From Candidatus Didemnitutus sp. (GTDB taxonomy: Bacteria; Verrucomicrobiota; Verrucomicrobiia; Opitutales; Opitutaceae), in assembly GCA_017991595.1 (NCBI GenBank), contig JAGOQJ010000004.1, forward strand, positions 62,001-126,000: 64,000 nt of DNA. The letters run 5' to 3'. The notes below the pieces were generated by a model, which searched no databases, was not told the origin of the DNA, and worked only from the letters and a program-made list of their open reading frames with translations. Shown here one piece after another: positions 25,234 through 35,328 of the stretch (positions are counted from its first letter, which is position 1; each line of letters opens with the position of its first letter). The translations under genes and the position numbers were made by a program.

Positions 25234-28200
25234 TTACTTGACGGGGACGGGTTCCGCAACCGCGCTTTGGGTGGATTCCTTGGCTGCCGCAGCCTGGTGA
25301 TCCTTGGCGATAAGCATGTAGAAAGCGGGCACCACGAAGAGGGTGAAGAGGGTGCCGACGGCCATGCCGACAACGAGCACCCAGCCGATCGAGTTGCGCG
25401 CGGCGGCACCGGGACCGGTCACGAAGATGAGCATCATGTGACCGAACACCGTGGCGGCGGAGGTCATGAGCACGGGGCGCAGGCGCGTGGCCGCGGCGCG
25501 GCGGATGGCGTCGACCTTGGCAATGCCCTGCTCCTGCAGCGTGTTGGCGAATTCGACGATGAGGATGCCGTTTTTCGCAATCAGGCCGACCAGCGTGATG
25601 AGGCCGATCTGGGAATAGATGTTGAGCGAGGTTTTCCAGAGGAAGATCGGCAGCATCGCGCCGAAAAAGGCCAGCGGCACGGAGCCGAGGAGGATGATGA
25701 AGGGATCGCGGAAGCTGTTGAACTGCGCCGCGAGCACGAGGAAGATCAGGATGAGCGCGAGCACTGCGGCCTTCCACAGCGCCTCGCCTTCGTTGCGGAG
25801 CTGGCGCGACTGGCCGCCGTAATCGATCGAGTAGCCCGGCGGCAGGATTTCGGCCGCCTTCTCCTCGAGCTTCTTCAACGCTTGGTCGATGCTCGGGCCG
25901 ACGCCGGTGATCTTGACGGAGTTAAGCTGCTGGAAGCGGTTGAGCGTGCGCGGCTGCACCGTCTCCTTGAGCGTGGCAATGGTGGAGAGCGGGATCAGCT
26001 GCCCCTGCGGGCCGCGGATGTGGTAGTTGAGCAGTTGGTCGGGGTTCAAACGCTCGCCGCGTTCGACCTGCGGGATGACGCGGTAGCTGCGGCCCTCGTT
26101 GATGAAGCGGTTCACATAGCCGCCACCGAGCATCGAGCCGAGATCGCGCGCGACGTCGCTGAGGCTGAGGCCCATCGCGGCGACCTTATCCTTGTCGATC
26201 TCGATCTCGACCTGCGGGAGGTCGAACTTCAGGTCGGAGTCGGCGAAGTAGAACGTCGGCGCGGCGTTGGGCGCGTTGGCGGCGCCATTGGCGTATTGGA
26301 CGAGCTGCTCGGCGTATTCGAGCATCTGCTTGTGATCGGCGGTGGAACGCAGGACGAACTCGATGGGCAGCGAACCACCGGAGGGCAGCGGCTCGGGCGT
26401 GGTGATGATCACGTTCATGCCCGGGATGGCCGCCGCGGGAGCGAGCAGCGTCTGCTCGATCTGCAGGGAGGTGCGCTGGCGCTCGGACCAGGGCTTGAGG
26501 ATGATGCCCGCGAAGCCGAAGTTGGCGCCCGTGATCTGGAACGACTGCTCATACTCAGGCACGCTGGTGAACATCTTCTGCACTTCCTTCGCGTAGATCG
26601 AATTCTGGTCGATCGTCGCGGTGGGCGACGGCAGGAGAATGCTGAACACGACGCCCTGATCCTCCTTCGGCGCGAGCTCGCGCTGCGCGAACATGAGGAA
26701 CACGGGCAGGAGCGCGGTGAAAAGCGCGGCGACCGTGAGCGTCACCGGCACCCAGCCGAGACTCGCACCGATGGCGCGCTCGTAGCGGTTGCGGAGACGG
26801 TCAAAGAGGTGATTGATCGTGCCAGTGAGGCCGCGTTCCTCCTCCTCGGCGCTGTGCAGGAGGCGGGAGCTCATCATCGGCGAGAGCGTGAGCGCCACGA
26901 AGCCGGAGACGGTCACGGCGCCGGCAAGCGTGAAGGCGAACTCACGGAAGAGCGCGCCAGTGAGGCCGCCTTGAAAACCGATCGGGGCATAAACTGCAGC
27001 CAGCGTGATCGTCATCGAGATGACGGGGCCGACGAGTTCGCGCGCGCCGAGGATGGCGGCATCGATCGGACGCTGGCCTTCGCGAATATGGCGCTCGATG
27101 TTCTCGACGACAACGATGGCGTCGTCGACGACGATACCGACCGCGAGCACGATGGCGAGGAGCGTGAGCAGGTTGATGGTGAAGCCGAGCACCAGCATCA
27201 CGAAGAGCGCGCCGACCAGGGAGAGCGGCATCGCCACGAGCGGGATGAGCACGGAACGCATCGAGCCGAGGAAGAGGAAGATGACGACGGCGACGATGAG
27301 CAGCGTCTCGACGAGCGTGCGCAGGATCTCGGTGAGCGCATCGTCGATGTATTTGGAAGCGTCGTAGGCGATCGAGGCCTCGAGCCCGGCGGGCAGGCTG
27401 CGCTGGATGTCAGGCATCGCATCGCGCACGCGGCGGATGACCTCGACGGTGCTCTCCGAGGGCATGACCCAAACGCCCATGAAGGTGGCGGTCTTGCCGC
27501 CGAAGCGGACTTCCTCGTCGTAGCTCTCGGCACCGAGCACGACATCGGCCACGTCGGACAGGCGGATGATGGAGCCGTTGCGCTCGGCGACGACGAGCTG
27601 GCGGAATTCCTCGACGCTCTTGAGATCGGTGTTGGCGATGAGGGAGACGGAGAGCATCGAGCCCTTGGTGGAGCCGACGGCGGCGAGGGCGTTGTTGGCC
27701 GCGAGCGCCTGACGGACCTCGGAGGGGCTGATGCCGTGCGCAGCGAGATCGTCGGGCTTCAACCACACGCGCATCGCGAACACGCGGCCACCGAGCACGT
27801 CGGCCTTCTGCACACCTTTCACAGCGGAGAGGCGCGGCTGGACCATGCGGTTGAGGTAGTCCGTGATCTGGTTCTGGTCCATGGTGTCCGAGTAGAAACT
27901 CAGATACATGGAGGCGAACTGGTTGTCCGCGGTCTCGACGCTGATGGTCGGGGCCTCGGACTCGGGCGGCAGCTCGTTGCGGACTTGGTCGATCTTGGAG
28001 CTGATCTGGGCGAGCGCGGCGTTGGTGTCGTAGTTGAGCCGGAGGAAAACCTTGATGGTGCTGAGGCCGGCGCGGCTCTCGGACTCGATGTAATCAATGC
28101 CGTCGGCACTGGCGATGACCCGCTCCAACTGGGTGGTGATGTAGCCGCGCACGGTGTCGGCGCTGGCGCCGAAGTAAACCGTGGTGACGTTCACTACCGC

Positions 28201-28335
28201 ACTGTCGCTGCGCGGGTATTGGCGGGTGTTGAGCTGGAAGTAGGCGACGAGGCCCACGACGAGGATGACGATGTTGACCACGAGCGCGATGACGGGCTTG
28301 CGGACGAACAGGTCGGTGAAACTTTTCGAGACCAT
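25234..28335 (-). CDS. RND family efflux transporter permease (HAE1)
   Basis: A 1,033-residue inner membrane pump of the hydrophobe/amphiphile exporter type, driven by the proton gradient. The first helix follows FVRKPVIALVVNIVILVVG. Periplasmic porter loops follow (VTTVYFGASADTV, DGIDYIESES). The TM4 proton-relay segment AVGIVVDDAIVVVENIERH has the paired aspartates. A second half of similar plan starts near residue 520, with LILIFLVLAAQFNSFRDPFIILLGS and VGLIAKNGILIVEFANTL. The length is standard. It is flanked by its adaptor and its TolC channel. The substrate cannot be predicted. Confidence 0.96.
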   Translation of the reverse strand: MVSKSFTDLFVRKPVIALVVNIVILVVGLVAYFQLNTRQYPRSDSAVVNVTTVYFGASADTVRGYITTQLERVIASADGIDYIESESRAGLSTIKVFLRLNYDTNAALAQISSKIDQVRNELPPESEAPTISVETADNQFASMYLSFYSDTMDQNQITDYLNRMVQPRLSAVKGVQKADVLGGRVFAMRVWLKPDDLAAHGISPSEVRQALAANNALAAVGSTKGSMLSVSLIANTDLKSVEEFRQLVVAERNGSIIRLSDVADVVLGAESYDEEVRFGGKTATFMGVWVMPSESTVEVIRRVRDAMPDIQRSLPAGLEASIAYDASKYIDDALTEILRTLVETLLIVAVVIFLFLGSMRSVLIPLVAMPLSLVGALFVMLVLGFTINLLTLLAIVLAVGIVVDDAIVVVENIERHIREGQRPIDAAILGARELVGPVISMTITLAAVYAPIGFQGGLTGALFREFAFTLAGAVTVSGFVALTLSPMMSSRLLHSAEEEERGLTGTINHLFDRLRNRYERAIGASLGWVPVTLTVAALFTALLPVFLMFAQRELAPKEDQGVVFSILLPSPTATIDQNSIYAKEVQKMFTSVPEYEQSFQITGANFGFAGIILKPWSERQRTSLQIEQTLLAPAAAIPGMNVIITTPEPLPSGGSLPIEFVLRSTADHKQMLEYAEQLVQYANGAANAPNAAPTFYFADSDLKFDLPQVEIEIDKDKVAAMGLSLSDVARDLGSMLGGGYVNRFINEGRSYRVIPQVERGERLNPDQLLNYHIRGPQGQLIPLSTIATLKETVQPRTLNRFQQLNSVKITGVGPSIDQALKKLEEKAAEILPPGYSIDYGGQSRQLRNEGEALWKAAVLALILIFLVLAAQFNSFRDPFIILLGSVPLAFFGAMLPIFLWKTSLNIYSQIGLITLVGLIAKNGILIVEFANTLQEQGIAKVDAIRRAAATRLRPVLMTSAATVFGHMMLIFVTGPGAAARNSIGWVLVVGMAVGTLFTLFVVPAFYMLIAKDHQAAAAKESTQSAVAEPVPVK

Positions 28336-28415
28336 GGCGGAGGACGAAAAAAATTATGGGAGCGCGTGGACACAGCGCGTGCAGACGCGCCGGGAGGCCG
28401 GAGAAGCCGGGCCGC

Positions 28416-29534
28416 TCAGGTGTTGGCGGGCTTGGGCGACGGGTTGCTGGTCGGCTGGGCGGTGTTGTTCACCTGCACGGCAGCGCCGTTGCGGAGCTTG
28501 AACACGCCGGCGGAGACGACCTGTTCACCGGGCTTGAGGCCGCCGGTGACGGCGACGAGGTCGCCGCGCGTGGCGCCGAGCTGCACAAACTGCTGGCGCA
28601 CGCCGAGGTATTCCTTGCCGGCGGGGTCCTTCATCGTCTCGACGACGAAGACGGAGTTGCCGTAGGAGGCGTAGGCGATGGCCGTCGCGGGCACAACCAT
28701 CAGCGTATCGGCCGTGGGCAGCTGGACCTCGACGCGGGAGAACATGCCCGGACGGAGGAGCTCGTCGGGATTGGCGAGAGTGGCTTGGACGGCGACGTTG
28801 CGCGTGGAGGCATCGACCTCGGTGTTGATGGCCGTGACGCGGCCCTCGAAGACGCGGTCGAACGCATCGACAGTGACGGCGATCGTCTGGCCGATGGCCA
28901 GGGCCGGGAGCTGGCGCTGCGGGATATTGAAGTTGAGGTAGATCGGATCGAGCTTCTGCAAGGGCATGAGCGCGGCGCCACGCGCGACGAACTGGCCGAC
29001 GTTGACGTGGCGAATGCCGGCGCGACCGTCGAAGGGCGCGCGCACCTGCTTCTTGGCGATCTGGGCCTCCAGCGCGGCCACGGCCGCGCGCGACTGCTCG
29101 GCGGCGGCCGCCGCGGCGTCGTAGTCGGACTTGGCCATGGCTTGGCGCCCCCAGAGGTCCTTGGCGCGCTCGAGGTTGATACGATTCAACTCGGCAGTGG
29201 CTTGGGCGGCCTTCAGGTTCGCCTCCTCGACGGAGGTGTCGATGGCGACCAACAGGTCGCCAGCGCGGACGGGAGCGCCGCTCTCAACCGCAATGCGCGT
29301 GATGGTGCCGTCGGCATCAGCCGCGATTGTAACGCCTTCGACCGACGCGAGCGTGCCGATGGCCTTGAGCGTCGGCCGCCAGTTGACGGCCTGGACCTCT
29401 GACGTCGCCACCGACAACGGGGGCATCGAGTGGTCCATGGAGGACATTTCCTTGATCTGCGCGGCCTTGACCGCACCAAGAATGACCACGACGGCGATGA
29501 AGCCGGCGAGCGCGATGGCGAATTTCTTCAACAT
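28416..29534 (-). CDS. RND efflux periplasmic adaptor (membrane fusion protein)
   Basis: A 372-residue adaptor that links the RND pump to the TolC channel. There is an N-terminal membrane anchor (about 5-23), a lipoyl-like half (TIAADADGTITRIAVESGAPVRAGDLLVAIDTS), a helical hairpin (about 110-165, AQATAELNRINLERAKDLWGRQAMAKSDYDAA), the second lipoyl half (VRAPFDGRAGIRHVNVGQFVARGAALMPL) and beta-barrel and membrane-proximal domains. Start is 33 bp after the MarR gene and the stop is about 80 bp before the RND gene. Confidence 0.94.
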   Translation of the reverse strand: MLKKFAIALAGFIAVVVILGAVKAAQIKEMSSMDHSMPPLSVATSEVQAVNWRPTLKAIGTLASVEGVTIAADADGTITRIAVESGAPVRAGDLLVAIDTSVEEANLKAAQATAELNRINLERAKDLWGRQAMAKSDYDAAAAAAEQSRAAVAALEAQIAKKQVRAPFDGRAGIRHVNVGQFVARGAALMPLQKLDPIYLNFNIPQRQLPALAIGQTIAVTVDAFDRVFEGRVTAINTEVDASTRNVAVQATLANPDELLRPGMFSRVEVQLPTADTLMVVPATAIAYASYGNSVFVVETMKDPAGKEYLGVRQQFVQLGATRGDLVAVTGGLKPGEQVVSAGVFKLRNGAAVQVNNTAQPTSNPSPKPANT

Positions 29535-29567
29535 ATGAATGAGGCTGAGAGCTGCGGGGAATGTAAA

Positions 29568-30149
29568 TCAGGCGGACTTGGCCACGGGGGCGCTGCGCGA
29601 GAGCGGGTGCAGCGCGGTCTGTTGCTGGATCTTGCCGAGCAGGCGGACGAGCGTCTTGCGCTCCGCCTCACTCAGCGCGCCCATCACTTCACGCGCGTAG
29701 CGGAAGTGGATAGGCAGGAAGCGGGCCAAGAAATTCTCACCCTTCCGCGTCAGGCGCACCAACAGCATGCGCCGGTCCGAGGGATCCGGCTCGCGGACGA
29801 CGAAGCCGTCGCGCTCGAGCGTATCCACCAGCCCCGTCATGGTCGCGCGCGTGACGCCGGCGGCATCGGCCAGCTCGGCCGGGGTGCGCGGGCCGCAGGG
29901 GCCCTGCGTGATCGGCACGTCGCCGGTGCGCGGCGCGGAGGAGCGCCAGAGCAGCATCAGCACGCCGAAGCGACCATGGGAGATGCCGTGCGCCGCCAGC
30001 TGCGCATCGGAAATGGCGAAGACGTCGTCGGCCGTGCGCAGCAGATGCAGGTAGGCCTCCGCCGCCGAGGGGTCGAGGTCGGGAAACTCGCGCGCCGCCT
30101 CCAAGAGGCATTCGTAGCGCGGCAGGTCCTTGAGCATCAGGTGAGGCAT
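29568..30149 (-). CDS. MarR family transcriptional regulator
   Basis: A 193-residue winged-helix regulator. The recognition region reads TPAELADAAGVTRATMTGLVDTLERDGFVVREPDPSDRR (about residues 88-126), with the DxRR wing typical of MarR. Helices on both sides would form the dimer interface. As first gene of the efflux operon it probably represses itself and the pump until a toxic ligand binds. A perfect inverted repeat lies 11-33 bp upstream of the start. M5 (MLKDLPRY) is an alternative start 12 bp downstream. Confidence 0.93.
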   Translation of the reverse strand: MPHLMLKDLPRYECLLEAAREFPDLDPSAAEAYLHLLRTADDVFAISDAQLAAHGISHGRFGVLMLLWRSSAPRTGDVPITQGPCGPRTPAELADAAGVTRATMTGLVDTLERDGFVVREPDPSDRRMLLVRLTRKGENFLARFLPIHFRYAREVMGALSEAERKTLVRLLGKIQQQTALHPLSRSAPVAKSA

Positions 30150-30159
30150 ACAGGAAGTA

Positions 30160-30182
30160 AGGGAGCTGAAAGTTAGCTCCCT
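30160..30182. promoter_or_regulatory. Candidate MarR operator upstream of the efflux operon
   Basis: Perfect 8-bp inverted repeat AGGGAGCT-N7-AGCTCCCT, beginning 11 bp upstream of the marR start. The right arm lies within TTAGCTCCCTAA, which is itself flanked by TTAG/CTAA. Size and place fit an autoregulatory site overlapping the promoter or start region. Binding is inferred, not shown. Confidence 0.6.
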
Positions 30183-30281
30183 AACGATTTTCGCAAGTGG
30201 TCTTTTCCAAACCTAGCCGAACGGCCAATCCGCGTGTCACAGACACGTGAAAACTGCCGGCGTCATCGTGCGTTGATATGA

Positions 30282-30308
30282 CAAAAAAGCCCGCACGAGG
30301 TGCGGGCT
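30282..30308 (-). terminator. Intrinsic terminator after tkt
   Basis: Arms AGCCCGCA (30288-30295) and TGCGGGCT (30301-30308) with a 5-nt loop; on the minus strand it is followed by TTTTTTGT. It lies 25 bp after the transketolase stop. Confidence 0.92.
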
Positions 30309-30332
30309 CGAAAGAGAAGCAGCGGAGCCGGA

Positions 30333-32324
30333 TCAGAGCGATTGCGCGGCAGCGACGACGGCCTCGGTGGTGATGCCGAGTTCCTTCATGGCGATGTTGC
30401 CCGGAGCGCTCAGGCCGAAGCGGTCGATGCCCACGATCTTGCCATCAAGGCCGACATACTTGTGCCAGAGGGCGGAGACACCGGCCTCGATCGCCACGCG
30501 CTTGCGGCACGAGGGCGGGAGGATGGCATCGCGATAGGCCTGCGGCTGGGCATCGAAGCGAGCGAAGGACGGGATCGACACGACGCGCGTGCCGGCGCCG
30601 AGCTGCTTCGCCGCGGCAATGGCCCACTGGAGTTCGCTGCCGCAGGAGAGGAGGATGTGCGTGAGCGGGGCGGTTTCCTGGACAGCGACGTAACCGCCCT
30701 TGAGCACGCCGGCGCGGCGCTCGCTGGCCGGGATATCGTTGAGCATCGGCACGGCCTGGCGGGTGAGCGAGAGGAGTGTGGGGCCGTCGGCGCGCTCGAG
30801 CGCCGCGGCAAAGGCACCGGCGGTCTCCTCGGGATCGGCCGGGCGGATGACGTCGAGATTCGGAATCACGCGCAGACCGGAGACGGTTTCGACCGGCTGG
30901 TGCGTGGGGCCGTCTTCACCGACGCCGATCGAGTCGTGCGTGTAGATATAGACGACGGGCAGCTTCGACAGCGCGGCGATGCGCATCGAGGGCCGCGAGT
31001 AGTCGGCGAACACGAGGAAGGTCGCGCACGAGGTGCGGAAGATGCCATCGTAGGCGAGGCCGTTGTTGATCGCCGCCATGCCGTGCTCGCGGATGCCGTA
31101 GCGGATGTTGCGGCCGGCGCGGTTGGTGCGGTCGAAATCCTTGTCGCTCGCGATGTAGTTGAGCGTGGAGCCGTAGAGGTCGGCCGACCCGGAGACGAAG
31201 AGCGGAAGCGCGGCGGCGAGCGGTTGGAGGACGTCCTTGCCGGCGGCGCGGGTGGCGAGTTTGGCGTCGGCGGGGAAATGCGGGATCTTTTCCAGCAGCG
31301 CGGCGGCACTGGGGGCGACGTCGCGCGAGTCGAGCAGCGCAGCCTTATCGGGGTTGGCGGTGCGCCAGGCTGTGTAGGTTTTCACCCACTTGTTGTAGGC
31401 GCGCTTGAGGCGGCTCTTGTGCGCCTTGAAATACTCGCGCACCGGCTCGCTGACAAAGAAGTGCTGGTCAGCCGGGAGGCCGAGACCGGCGCGGGCGGCA
31501 TCGGCGAACTTCGCCCCACCCTCGCCGTGGCCCTTGGCGGTGCCGGCGACTTCGGGGATGCCCTTGCCGATGACCGTCTTCGCGATGATGAGCTGCGGAC
31601 GGCCGGTCTTGGTCTTCTTGGCCTTGTTGACCGCCTTGAGGATGGCGGCGAGGTCGTGACCGTCAGCAAGCGTCTGGACGTCCCAGCCGATGGCCTTGAA
31701 GCGCGCGGCGGTGTTCTCGCTCTGGGTCCGGTCCGCCATGGCGTCGAGGGTGACGTCGTTGGCGTCGTAGATGAGGATCAGGTTGTCGAGGCCCTGATGG
31801 CCGGCGAAGGCGACGGCTTCCATCGCGACGCCTTCCTGCATGCAGCCGTCGCCGGCGAGGCAGATGACGTGGTGGTCGAAGATAGTATGCTCAGCGGTGT
31901 TGAAACGCGCCTCGGCCATCTTGCCGGAGAGAGCAAAGCCGACGGCGTTGCCGATGCCCTGACCGAGCGGGCCGGTGGTGCACTCGACGCCGGGCGTTTC
32001 GTGAAACTCGGGGTGGCCGGGCGTCTTGCTGTGGAGGACGCGGAAGTTCTTCACGTCGTCGAGCGAGACGCCGTAACCGCTGAGGTGAAGCCACGAGTAG
32101 AGGAACATCGAGCCGTGGCCGGCGGAGAGGACGAAGCGGTCGCGATTGAGCCAGCGGGGCTCGTCGGGGTTGTGCTGGAGCGCGTGGCCGTAGAGGACCG
32201 CGCCGATCTCGGCAGCCCCGAGCGGCAGGCCCAAGTGGCCGGAGGAACACTTGTGCACGGCGTCGATGGCGAGACCGCGAGCTTGGGCACTGGCTTGGGC
32301 GAGGAGTTCGGTATTCAGCTTCAT
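30333..32324 (-). CDS. tkt: Transketolase
   Basis: A 663-residue transketolase, the thiamine diphosphate enzyme that moves two-carbon units in the pentose phosphate pathway. Landmarks are [22 protein letters not shown] near residue 24, [16 protein letters not shown] near 65, [14 protein letters not shown] near 115, the ThDP/Mg motif [13 protein letters not shown] near 155, and in the pyrimidine-binding domain [15 protein letters not shown] and [17 protein letters not shown]. The frame is open to 32399, but ATG 32324 ([10 protein letters not shown]) gives the family N-terminus. It lies between the rplS terminator and its own terminator, so it is probably transcribed alone. Confidence 0.97.
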   Translation of the reverse strand: MKLNTELLAQASAQARGLAIDAVHKCSSGHLGLPLGAAEIGAVLYGHALQHNPDEPRWLNRDRFVLSAGHGSMFLYSWLHLSGYGVSLDDVKNFRVLHSKTPGHPEFHETPGVECTTGPLGQGIGNAVGFALSGKMAEARFNTAEHTIFDHHVICLAGDGCMQEGVAMEAVAFAGHQGLDNLILIYDANDVTLDAMADRTQSENTAARFKAIGWDVQTLADGHDLAAILKAVNKAKKTKTGRPQLIIAKTVIGKGIPEVAGTAKGHGEGGAKFADAARAGLGLPADQHFFVSEPVREYFKAHKSRLKRAYNKWVKTYTAWRTANPDKAALLDSRDVAPSAAALLEKIPHFPADAKLATRAAGKDVLQPLAAALPLFVSGSADLYGSTLNYIASDKDFDRTNRAGRNIRYGIREHGMAAINNGLAYDGIFRTSCATFLVFADYSRPSMRIAALSKLPVVYIYTHDSIGVGEDGPTHQPVETVSGLRVIPNLDVIRPADPEETAGAFAAALERADGPTLLSLTRQAVPMLNDIPASERRAGVLKGGYVAVQETAPLTHILLSCGSELQWAIAAAKQLGAGTRVVSIPSFARFDAQPQAYRDAILPPSCRKRVAIEAGVSALWHKYVGLDGKIVGIDRFGLSAPGNIAMKELGITTEAVVAAAQSL

Positions 32325-32483
32325 ATCGGGTAAATAGAGATGTGATTTAGGTCGCCGATGAACGGCCGTGCAAAGCCCAAATGCTGTCATCGCGCGCACA
32401 CCGTTGTCTGCCGCGCAGCAGGCGCGAACAAAGCGCGCAGCGAGAGGGTCAAGCGGCGCCTGCGCGCGCCAAATCCAGCCAAC
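32325..32483. other. tkt upstream region
   Basis: About 160 bp between the tkt start and the rplS terminator, expected to hold the tkt promoter on the minus strand. No convincing -35/-10 pair or ORF was found. Confidence 0.3.
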
Positions 32484-32509
32484 AAAAAAGCGAGCCGGGG
32501 GGCTCGCTT
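32484..32509 (-). terminator. Intrinsic terminator after rplS
   Basis: Arms AAGCGAGCC (32488-32496) and GGCTCGCTT (32501-32509) with a 4-nt loop, followed on the minus strand by TTTTTTGTT. It ends the rpsP-trmD-rplS operon. Confidence 0.92.
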
Positions 32510-32549
32510 GAAAGTGGACCGGGAGAAGGCGGAAACCGCCGTATCCGGA

Positions 32550-32915
32550 TCAAGCCTTCGACTCTTCGAAGCGCTTCTCCTTGACGGCCATGGCGGCCTT
32601 GCCCGTGCGGTCGCGGAGGTAATAGAGGCGGGCCTTGCCGGGCATGGACTCGCGCTCGACTTCGATCTTCTCGACGTTGGGCGAATTGACCGGGAACACG
32701 CGCTCGACGCCCTCGCCGTAGCTGATACGGCGGACGGTGAACGTTTCGTGGATGCCGCTGCCCTTGTGGGCGATCACGACGCCGGCGAAAATCTGGATGC
32801 GCTCTTTGTCACCCTCGCGAACCTTCGTGTGAACGCGGACGCCGTCGCCGACTTTGAACGGGGCGATGGCATGCTTCACCTGGCTGGCGGTGAGATCTTT
32901 GACGATGGGATTCAT
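32550..32915 (-). CDS. rplS: 50S ribosomal protein L19
   Basis: A 121-residue L19 at the subunit interface. The core reads FKVGDGVRVHTKVREGDKERIQIFAGVVIAHKG, then ETFTVRRISYGEGVERVFPVNSP and KARLYYLRDR, all standard. The start at ATG 32915 overlaps the trmD stop by 4 bp, so it is translationally coupled. Last gene of rpsP-trmD-rplS. Confidence 0.97.
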   Translation of the reverse strand: MNPIVKDLTASQVKHAIAPFKVGDGVRVHTKVREGDKERIQIFAGVVIAHKGSGIHETFTVRRISYGEGVERVFPVNSPNVEKIEVERESMPGKARLYYLRDRTGKAAMAVKEKRFEESKA

Positions 32916-33589
32916 GGCTGTTTCTTTAGTAAATCGGGTCGGACTTTCGCGGTCTTTTCCAACTGCTGCGCGTGCCGCCACTTCTCGATTTTGCCGTGAT
33001 GCCCTTCGAGGAGCACTTCCGGCACGGACATGCCGCGGTAAACGGCGGGACGCGTGTAATTGGGAAAGTCGAGCAAGTTGCGGGTGAAACTTTCGGTGGT
33101 CAATGACTTTTCTTCACCGAGCACGCCGGGGATGAAACGGGCAAGCGCATCGATCACGACGGCGGCCGCGAGGGTGCCGTTGGTCAGCACATAATCACCA
33201 ATGCTGATCTCCTCGTCGATGATCGTGTCGCGGATGCGCTGGTCGATGCCCTCGTAGTGGCCGCTGAGGAAGATGAGATGCGACTCCTTCGCCAGCTGCT
33301 CCGCCCGGGCCGTGGTAAAGGGCACGCCATCAGGCGTCAGGTAGATGCGACGACAACCGGGAGTCTGCAGCTCCTCGATGGCGGCGAAGATCGGCTCGCA
33401 CTTCATGACCATGCCGGCTCCGCCGCCGAAAGGGCGATCGTCGGTGGTCTTGTGCTTATCGGTCGCCCAATCGCGGGTGTTGCGAACGTTGATCTCGAGC
33501 AATTTCGCCTCCTGCGCGCGGCCGAGCATGCTCTCGGACAGAAAACCGTCGAGCATGGCGGGGAAAAGCGTGAGGACGTCGATGCGCAT
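32912..33589 (-). CDS. trmD: tRNA (guanine-N1)-methyltransferase TrmD
   Basis: A 225-residue TrmD, the SAM-dependent enzyme that makes m1G37 and prevents +1 frameshifts. The N-terminus MRIDVLTLFPAMLD and the DDRPFGGGAGMVMKCEP segment are diagnostic. The trefoil-knot SAM site shows IYLTPDGVPFTTARAEQLA, FLSGHYEGIDQR and the SIGDYVLTNGTLAA block. RimM, which usually sits before TrmD, is absent from the operon. A hairpin terminator separates it from rpsP. Confidence 0.97.
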   Translation of the reverse strand: MRIDVLTLFPAMLDGFLSESMLGRAQEAKLLEINVRNTRDWATDKHKTTDDRPFGGGAGMVMKCEPIFAAIEELQTPGCRRIYLTPDGVPFTTARAEQLAKESHLIFLSGHYEGIDQRIRDTIIDEEISIGDYVLTNGTLAAAVVIDALARFIPGVLGEEKSLTTESFTRNLLDFPNYTRPAVYRGMSVPEVLLEGHHGKIEKWRHAQQLEKTAKVRPDLLKKQP

Positions 33590-33610
33590 CGAGTCGCGAG
33601 TGGTGGGAAT

Positions 33611-33637
33611 GAAAAAGCCCCGGTTTGCACCGAGGCT
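33611..33637 (-). terminator. Hairpin with T-run between rpsP and trmD
   Basis: On the minus strand an AGCCTCGG/CCGGGGCT hairpin (one T-G pair) is followed by TTTTTC. It lies in the 73-bp gap between rpsP and trmD, so it probably lets only part of the transcripts continue and lowers TrmD/L19 relative to S16. Partial read-through is inferred. Confidence 0.7.
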
Positions 33638-33662
33638 CGGGAAATCAGGGCTGTTCCGCGCC

Positions 33663-33923
33663 TCAGGCCTGAGCGGCGGCGGCGGCGCGCTTGGAGCGCT
33701 TGACCAGCGAGTTGACGGTGTCCGTCGGCTTCGCGCCCTTGGAGACCCAGTAGTCGTAGCGGTCGAGCTTGATGTTCAGCGGGTTGCCCTTCGCGTTCGG
33801 GTTGTAGGCGCCGAGGTATTCGACGGCGTCGCCATCACGGCGCGAACGAGCTTCGGTGACGGCCACGCGGTAGTGGGGCTCGTTCTTGGTGCCGAAGCGG
33901 GAAAGACGGATCTTGAGTGCCAT
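33663..33923 (-). CDS. rpsP: 30S ribosomal protein S16
   Basis: An 86-residue S16. MALKIRLSRFGTKNEPHYRVAVTEARSRRDG is diagnostic, followed by LGAYNPNAKGNPLNIKLDRYDYWVSKGAKPTDTV and an Ala/Lys-rich tail. First gene of the operon; divergent from ychF across 130 bp. Confidence 0.98.
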   Translation of the reverse strand: MALKIRLSRFGTKNEPHYRVAVTEARSRRDGDAVEYLGAYNPNAKGNPLNIKLDRYDYWVSKGAKPTDTVNSLVKRSKRAAAAAQA

Positions 33924-34053
33924 TTGTAGTGCTGAGGTGCTGTGCGGACAGCGGTGGTTGATTTGGAAAAGGTCCAGAAGAGTCGGAAACGGTTTGGCCT
34001 TGTCAAGCCCCCATTAGTGCCGCTGTTTTCGACCCCTTAACGATTCTTCCTCT

Positions 34054-35157
<1,104 letters not shown>

Positions 35158-35328
35158 GGTCGGCCGCGCCGGTCTGGACCGGCATACGGAACTGTTGAGT
35201 ATCAGCAGCCCGCGCACGGCGCGCGCACCACGCAACCGCGTCCGGCGACGAAACTCCAGCTGCGCTGCCGTGCGTCAAGCGACGCTCCCGCGTTGCACCC
35301 GGCCGCGCCCCGACCCAAGTTTGCCGCC

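Noticed and set aside
24301..28665. 1,454-codon open frame on the plus strand antisense to the RND and TolC genes
   Set aside because: Shadow of high-GC codon bias: the translation is low-complexity (Glu/Arg/Gly/His) with no family signature, while the opposite strand encodes a complete RND pump and TolC protein.
35168..35183. GCCGGT-CTGG-ACCGGC hairpin 10 bp after ychF
   Set aside because: Stable stem but no following T-run, so intrinsic termination is not supported.
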